Source: Streptomyces sp. ISL-12 (GTDB taxonomy: Bacteria; Actinomycetota; Actinomycetes; Streptomycetales; Streptomycetaceae). From it: a DNA stretch of 64,000 bases. The notes beneath the pieces were generated by a model. That model was not told where the DNA came from. It made no database searches and saw only the letters and a list, made by a program, of their open reading frames with translations. Location: contig NZ_JAGGOO010000046.1 of the NCBI RefSeq assembly GCF_018614415.1, positions 31,358 to 95,357 on the forward strand. The letters run 5' to 3'. A program made the position numbers and the translations under genes. Positions 59,794 to 64,000 of the stretch are shown here, piece by piece (the stretch's first letter is position 1; each line of letters begins with the position of its first letter).

Positions 59794-61302
59794 TCAGCCG
59801 GTGATCTCGACCTTGCCGTCCTCGGCCGCCGCCGTCTTGCGCGCGGTGAGGTCCTTCAGGAGCCCGGCCAGGTCCATGCCGGTCGTGGAGTTGAGGAGTT
59901 CCATGCCCTGGGCGACGTTGTCGGCGACCGTGCGGGACAGGCGGCTCGCGCCGTCCGTGGAGATCACCGTCATCTTGTCGACGGCGGACAGCGGCTCGGA
60001 CGCCTTCGCCACCACCTGCGGCAGCACCTCGACCAGCATCTGGAGCACCGCCGCCTCGCCGTACCGGTCGAAGGCGTCGGCCTTCTTCCGCATCGCCTCG
60101 GCCTCGGCCGCGCCCTTGGCGCCGATCGCCGCGGCCTCCGCCTCGCCCTCCAGCCGTACCGCCTCCGCGATCGCCGCGCGCCGGGACCGCTCGGCCTCAC
60201 CCTGCTTGAGGCCCTCGATGGCCTGCGCCTCGGCCAGCGCGCTGCGGCGCTGCTTCTCGCCCTCACCGGTCAGCCGCGCCCGCTCGGCCTCCGCCTGGGC
60301 GGCGGCGATGCCGGCCGCGCGCTCGGCCTCGGCCTGCTTGACGCGGGACACCCGGCGGGCCTCGGCCTCCTGCTCGGCCTCGTACCGCTTGGCGTCGGCC
60401 GGCTTGCGGACCTCGGTGTCCAGCTGGCGGTCCTTCAGGGCCGCCTGGCGTTCGGCGACCTTCTCCTGCTCGGCGAGGATGTCCTGCTGCCGGGCCGCCT
60501 CGGCGAGCGGGCCGGCGGCGTTGGCGCGGGCGGAGGCCTGGTCGGTCTCGGCCTTGATCTCGGCCTGCTTCAGGTAGAGCGTCCGCTGGGCGACCGCGAT
60601 CTCCTCCTCGGCCTTCAGCCGGGCCTGCTCGGCCGCGCGCCGCGCCACCGCCTCGGCGATGTCGGCCTCCTGCTTGGCCCGGGCGGCCTCGGGACGGCCG
60701 AGGTCCTCCAGGTAGGAGCCCTCGGTGGTGATGTCCTGGATCTGGAAGGCGTCAAGGACCAGGCCCTGCCCGGAGAGGCTGGCCTCCGCCTCCTCCGCCA
60801 CCTGGCTCGCGAAGGCGGCCCGGTCGCGGATGACGTCCTCCACCGACATCCGGCCGACGATCGCGCGCAGCGCGCCGGACAGCACCTCCTGGGTGAAGCC
60901 GACGATGCCGTCCTGCTGCATCAGGAACCGCTGGGCGGCGGCCCGTATCGCGTCCTCGGTGCCGCCGACCTTGACGATGGCGACGCCTTCGAGGTGGGCC
61001 TTGACCCCGCGCAGCGTCACCGCGCCGCGCACGGCGACCGGGATGTGCCGCGAGGACAGGTCGAGGGTGAACTTCTGCTGCACGAACGGCACGACGAAGA
61101 CACCGCCGCCGACCACGACCTTCTGGCCGCTGTTGTCCGTGAACACCCGGCCGGTCTCCGGGTCGGTGGACTTCTTGCCGCGCCGGCCGGTGACGATGAA
61201 CGCCTCGCTCGGCCCGGCCACCTTGTACCGGCTGACGACGACCAGTGCGAGCAGCACCAGGAGTACGACGACTCCCAGTGCCGCGATCAGGACAGGACTC
61301 AT
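59794..61302 (-). CDS. Flotillin/SPFH-family membrane protein
   Basis: 502 residues from ATG 61302 (GGGGG 8 nt upstream). It has an N-terminal membrane helix (VLIAALGVVVLLVLLALVVV), then the SPFH/PHB domain (~35-210, with AVRGAVTLRGVKAHLEGVAI and VVGRMSVEDVIRDR), then a long Ala/Glu/Arg coiled coil (~210-400), and a C-terminal oligomerisation part (PQVVAKASEPLSAVDKM). Flotillins organise membrane domains and work with NfeD proteins (known). The NfeD-like gene lies just upstream. Confidence 0.93.
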   Translation of the reverse strand: MSPVLIAALGVVVLLVLLALVVVSRYKVAGPSEAFIVTGRRGKKSTDPETGRVFTDNSGQKVVVGGGVFVVPFVQQKFTLDLSSRHIPVAVRGAVTLRGVKAHLEGVAIVKVGGTEDAIRAAAQRFLMQQDGIVGFTQEVLSGALRAIVGRMSVEDVIRDRAAFASQVAEEAEASLSGQGLVLDAFQIQDITTEGSYLEDLGRPEAARAKQEADIAEAVARRAAEQARLKAEEEIAVAQRTLYLKQAEIKAETDQASARANAAGPLAEAARQQDILAEQEKVAERQAALKDRQLDTEVRKPADAKRYEAEQEAEARRVSRVKQAEAERAAGIAAAQAEAERARLTGEGEKQRRSALAEAQAIEGLKQGEAERSRRAAIAEAVRLEGEAEAAAIGAKGAAEAEAMRKKADAFDRYGEAAVLQMLVEVLPQVVAKASEPLSAVDKMTVISTDGASRLSRTVADNVAQGMELLNSTTGMDLAGLLKDLTARKTAAAEDGKVEITG

Positions 61303-61352
61303 GGCTGTGCCCCCGTATGGGTTCGTGGAGAAGTTCGTGGAGAGAGGTGGGT

Positions 61353-61874
61353 TCAGCTGTCGACCGGGCGGACGACCACCGACGTCGGGGTCGGGACCGC
61401 CTCCACCCACACCCGGGTGCCGCGCGCCACCGGCGCCGCGCTGCGCGCCGCGCACTTGAGCGGCTGGCCGCCGAGGTGCAGCAGGACCTCGCCGAAGCCG
61501 TCGGCGGGGATGGCGGTCACCACCTTGCCGGGGGTGCCCAGCAGCTGGTCCGCGGTGGGCGTCACGGCGGTCCGGTCCCGCATCAGCGCCCGGCTGAGGC
61601 GGTACGTCAGCCAGCCCGCGCCCGCTCCGGCGAGCACGCCCGCCGAGGCGGCACCCACCGGGCCCGACCAGCCGCTGCCGAGGACGATGGCGCCGGTGAA
61701 ACCGGTCATCGACGTGAAGCCGGCGAGGACCGGCAGCGACAGCCACCCGTCGAGTACGCCGCCCAGCGCGCCGTCGAGAGCGCCGTCGAGGGCGCCTTCG
61801 AGGACGCCGCCGAAGATCAGCGACAGGGCGAGCAGCACGACCCCCGTGATGCCGAGGCCGAGAAACCAGGCCAT
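61353..61874 (-). CDS. NfeD-like membrane protein with OB-fold end
   Basis: 173 residues from ATG 61874 with GAGGGGG upstream. Several hydrophobic segments with GALDGALDGAL repeats in the first loop give three to four membrane helices. The last ~70 residues (LLGTPGKVVTAIPADGFGEV ... ARGTRVWVEAVPTPTSVVV) form an OB-like domain as in NfeD. The 50-bp spacing to flotillin and shared strand make the usual NfeD-flotillin pair. Confidence 0.85.
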   Translation of the reverse strand: MAWFLGLGITGVVLLALSLIFGGVLEGALDGALDGALGGVLDGWLSLPVLAGFTSMTGFTGAIVLGSGWSGPVGAASAGVLAGAGAGWLTYRLSRALMRDRTAVTPTADQLLGTPGKVVTAIPADGFGEVLLHLGGQPLKCAARSAAPVARGTRVWVEAVPTPTSVVVRPVDS

Positions 61875-62040
61875 GCGTGCCGCCCCCTCTCGCCCTGCCG
61901 CCGACCTCCGGTGCGGTGGAGTCTGGCATGCGGCAGCACGGGCCGTCATTGCCGGATTCCGGCAATGTTCATACGTCTTCCATGCCGCGTCTTAACGCGT
62001 TCTTAACGCCCCTCGGGAGGGCATGGCAGTCTGTTGCCTC

Positions 62041-63990
62041 GTGCCTAGCCTTCCGAATCAGAGTCAGCAGGGAACGCCCGCCGCGCACATGGTGGTCTGC
62101 GGCGACGACGGGCTGGCGCACCGGCTCGCCGCCGAACTGCGCGGTGTCTACGGCGAACAGGTCACCCTCGTCGTGCCGCCCTCCGGGCGCCGGGTGCGCC
62201 AGCCGGTGGTGGGCCGCGCCCGCGCCGCCTCCGCCGCGCTGCTGGACCTGGTGAACGCGGCCGTCAACCGCGACGGCGGGGGTGGAGGCGGGGTGGCGGG
62301 TGGTGGCGGTGGTGGTGGTCAGGAACTGGAGGCCGGGGAGCCGACCGAGGACGTGCTCGCCGAGGCGGGCGTGGCACGGGCCGCCGCGCTGGCCCTGGTC
62401 TATGACGACGACGAGACCAACATCCGCGCCGCCCTCACCGCCCGCCGCCTCAACCCCCGGCTGCGGCTGGTGCTGCGCCTGTACAACCGGCGCCTCGGCC
62501 AGCACATAGAGGAACTCCTCGACCAGGCCGCCGCGTTGGCGACGGGCGAGACCCGGACCCCTGCTCTGGACGCCTCCACCACCGTGCTCTCGGACGCCGA
62601 CACCGCCGCGCCCGCGCTGGCCGCGACCGCGCTGGTCGGCACCAGCAAGGTCGTGGAGACGGACGGGCTGCTGCTGCGCGCGGTCGAGCGGCAGCCGCCG
62701 CGGCCCGGCGAGGTGGCCGACCCGGGGCTGTGCACGCTGGCGCTGCTCTCCGCGACCAGCAACGACCCCGCCGGGACGGACGGTTCGGAGGAGAGCGGCG
62801 ACCAGGGGCCGCGGCTGCTGCCCGACGCGGCGGAGGTGGCCCGGGCGACGGGGCGGGGCACCGTCGTACTGGAGCAGGTGTCGTACTCCGGGCCCGCGCT
62901 GTCCGCGCGGGGCGGGGTGGTGCCGCCGTTCGCCTCGCTGTTCTCACGGCGGCTGCGGTGGTCGATCGCGGGCCTCGCGGCCTGTGTGGTGGCGCTCGCG
63001 GTGGCGCTGACGCTGGTGACCGGGGAACATCCGCTGCACGCGACGTACGTGACGCTGCTGGATCTGTTCGCCATCAACGAGCCGGCGCTGGAGGGGTCGA
63101 CCGGAGAGCAGGTGCTGCAACTCCTCACCGGACTGATGGGGTTGCTGCTGCTGCCGGTGCTGCTGGCGGCGGTGCTGGAGGCGCTGGGCACGCTCCGGAC
63201 GGCGACGACGCTGCGGAAGCCGCCGCGCGGGCTCGGCGGACATGTGGTGCTGCTGGGACTCGGCAAGATCGGTACGCGGGTGCTGACCCGGTTGCGGGAG
63301 CTGCACATCCCGGTGGTGTGCGTGGAGTCCGACCCCGAGGCGCGCGGGATGGCGACGGCGCGGCGGCTGCGGGTGCCGGTGGTGCTGGGGGACGTCACGC
63401 AGGAGGGCGTGCTGGAGGCGGCGAAGATCCACCGGGCGCACTCGCTGCTGGCGCTGACCAGTGTGGACACGACGAACCTGGAGGCGGTGCTGTACGCGCG
63501 GTCGGTGCGGGCCGACCTGCGGGTGGTGCTGCGGCTGTACGACGACGACTTCGCGACGGCGGTCTACCGGACCCTGCGGGCCGCGCATCCCGGGGCGCTG
63601 ACGCGGAGCCGGAGCGTGACGCATCTGTCGGCGCCGGCGTTCGCCGGGGCGATGATGGGGCGGCAGATCCTGGGGGCGATCCCGGTCGAACGGCGGGTGC
63701 TGCTGTTCGCGGCGGTGCGGGTGGCGGGGCATCCGCAGCTGGAGGGGCGGACGGTCGGGGAGGCGTTCCGGGCGGGGGCGTGGCGGGTGCTGGCGCTGGA
63801 CACGGAGGCCTCCGGCGGTCGTGGAGGCGGGGGTGGGGGCGCGGTGGATGTCGCCGGGGCGGGGCTGGTGTGGGATCTGCCGGACACGTATGTGCTGCGC
63901 GGGTCGGATCGGGTGGTGCTGGCGGCTACGCGGCGGGGGCTGGCGGAGTTGCTGGGGCGGCGGGGGGCACGGCGGGGGGTGGGTGCGTAG
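62041..63990 (+). CDS. CASTOR/POLLUX-like putative ion channel with two RCK/TrkA-N domains
   Basis: 649 residues from GTG 62041; ATG 62023 in frame is possible but has GGGAGG only 2 nt away. The first Rossmann-type domain (~15-230) starts HMVVCGDDGLAHRLAAELRG and contains a Gly run insertion (GGGGGGVAGGGGGGG). Two membrane helices near 310-335 and 360-395 bracket a pore-like loop (YVTLLDLFAINEPA). The second RCK is complete: HVVLLGLGKIGTRVL and VVLGDVTQEGVLEAA. The C-terminus is a further RCK-type domain. Such proteins conduct K+ or Ca2+ in plants; the bacterial role is unknown. Confidence 0.82.
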   Translation: MPSLPNQSQQGTPAAHMVVCGDDGLAHRLAAELRGVYGEQVTLVVPPSGRRVRQPVVGRARAASAALLDLVNAAVNRDGGGGGGVAGGGGGGGQELEAGEPTEDVLAEAGVARAAALALVYDDDETNIRAALTARRLNPRLRLVLRLYNRRLGQHIEELLDQAAALATGETRTPALDASTTVLSDADTAAPALAATALVGTSKVVETDGLLLRAVERQPPRPGEVADPGLCTLALLSATSNDPAGTDGSEESGDQGPRLLPDAAEVARATGRGTVVLEQVSYSGPALSARGGVVPPFASLFSRRLRWSIAGLAACVVALAVALTLVTGEHPLHATYVTLLDLFAINEPALEGSTGEQVLQLLTGLMGLLLLPVLLAAVLEALGTLRTATTLRKPPRGLGGHVVLLGLGKIGTRVLTRLRELHIPVVCVESDPEARGMATARRLRVPVVLGDVTQEGVLEAAKIHRAHSLLALTSVDTTNLEAVLYARSVRADLRVVLRLYDDDFATAVYRTLRAAHPGALTRSRSVTHLSAPAFAGAMMGRQILGAIPVERRVLLFAAVRVAGHPQLEGRTVGEAFRAGAWRVLALDTEASGGRGGGGGGAVDVAGAGLVWDLPDTYVLRGSDRVVLAATRRGLAELLGRRGARRGVGA

Positions 63991-64000
63991 GGCTGGGTGC

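Overview
The window looks like a stretch of a Streptomyces chromosome. GC and third-position GC are very high throughout, GTG starts are frequent, and the developmental regulators BldG and WblA, a Crp-type regulator and an H+-pumping pyrophosphatase are present. From position 1 to about 50.1 kb the gene order (tmk, topA, methyltransferase, bldG pair, DEAD/DEAH helicase, Tad genes, ssd, 6C RNA, HAD phosphatase, acs, marP, NUDIX, nth, crp, beta-lactamase-fold hydrolase, ridA, two ArsA-like ATPases, wblA, class A PBP) parallels, from memory, Mycobacterium tuberculosis topA through ponA2. This is therefore an old conserved actinobacterial core block. No database search was run; every family call rests on motifs read in the sequence.

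Layout. 0.2-9.7 kb (minus strand): a three-part thymidylate kinase, DNA topoisomerase I with a histone-H1-like tail, a small membrane protein, a methyltransferase and a lipoprotein. 9.9-13.6 kb: the H+-pyrophosphatase, then bldG with its RsbW-like partner. 13.6-21.5 kb: a helicase convergent with a seven-gene Tad/Flp pilus-like operon whose genes mostly overlap. 21.9-25.5 kb: a 6C-type small RNA, a HAD phosphatase, a degenerate Fic-like protein and a polysaccharide-deacetylase lipoprotein. 25.9-33.5 kb: a SulP transporter fused to a carbonic anhydrase, acetyl-CoA synthetase, NhaA, a holin-like protein and an alpha/beta hydrolase. 33.8-44.8 kb: the marP-nudix-nth / crp / MBL-nudix / ridA / arsA pair / wblA block. 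45.2-50.1 kb: PBP, YqeY-like protein, phosphoesterase and a membrane protein.

At 50.17 kb a tRNA-Pro(CGG) gene is followed by a decayed integrative element (about 50.25-53.25 kb). It holds a 5'-truncated tyrosine integrase, two fragments of one IS5-type transposase family, a 90-bp direct repeat, and an orphan gene. The orphan resembles effectors of extracellular contractile injection systems (eCIS) and ends in a domain with a CheD/CNF-like deamidase Cys/His signature. This is the most novel-looking object in the window.

53.3-64.0 kb: a nucleotidyltransferase-fold protein, a TPR-like regulator, a Ser-Ala-repeat lipoprotein, a large secreted PGRP-type amidase, a zinc-ribbon protein, a PucR-type regulator, a flotillin with its NfeD-like partner, and a CASTOR/POLLUX-like RCK channel. 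Other unusual material includes several short tandem-repeat arrays between genes (11, 18, 24 and 33 bp units), low-complexity protein tails, and a series of start codons placed 6-7 nt after TAnnnT-type hexamers, which suggests leaderless mRNAs.
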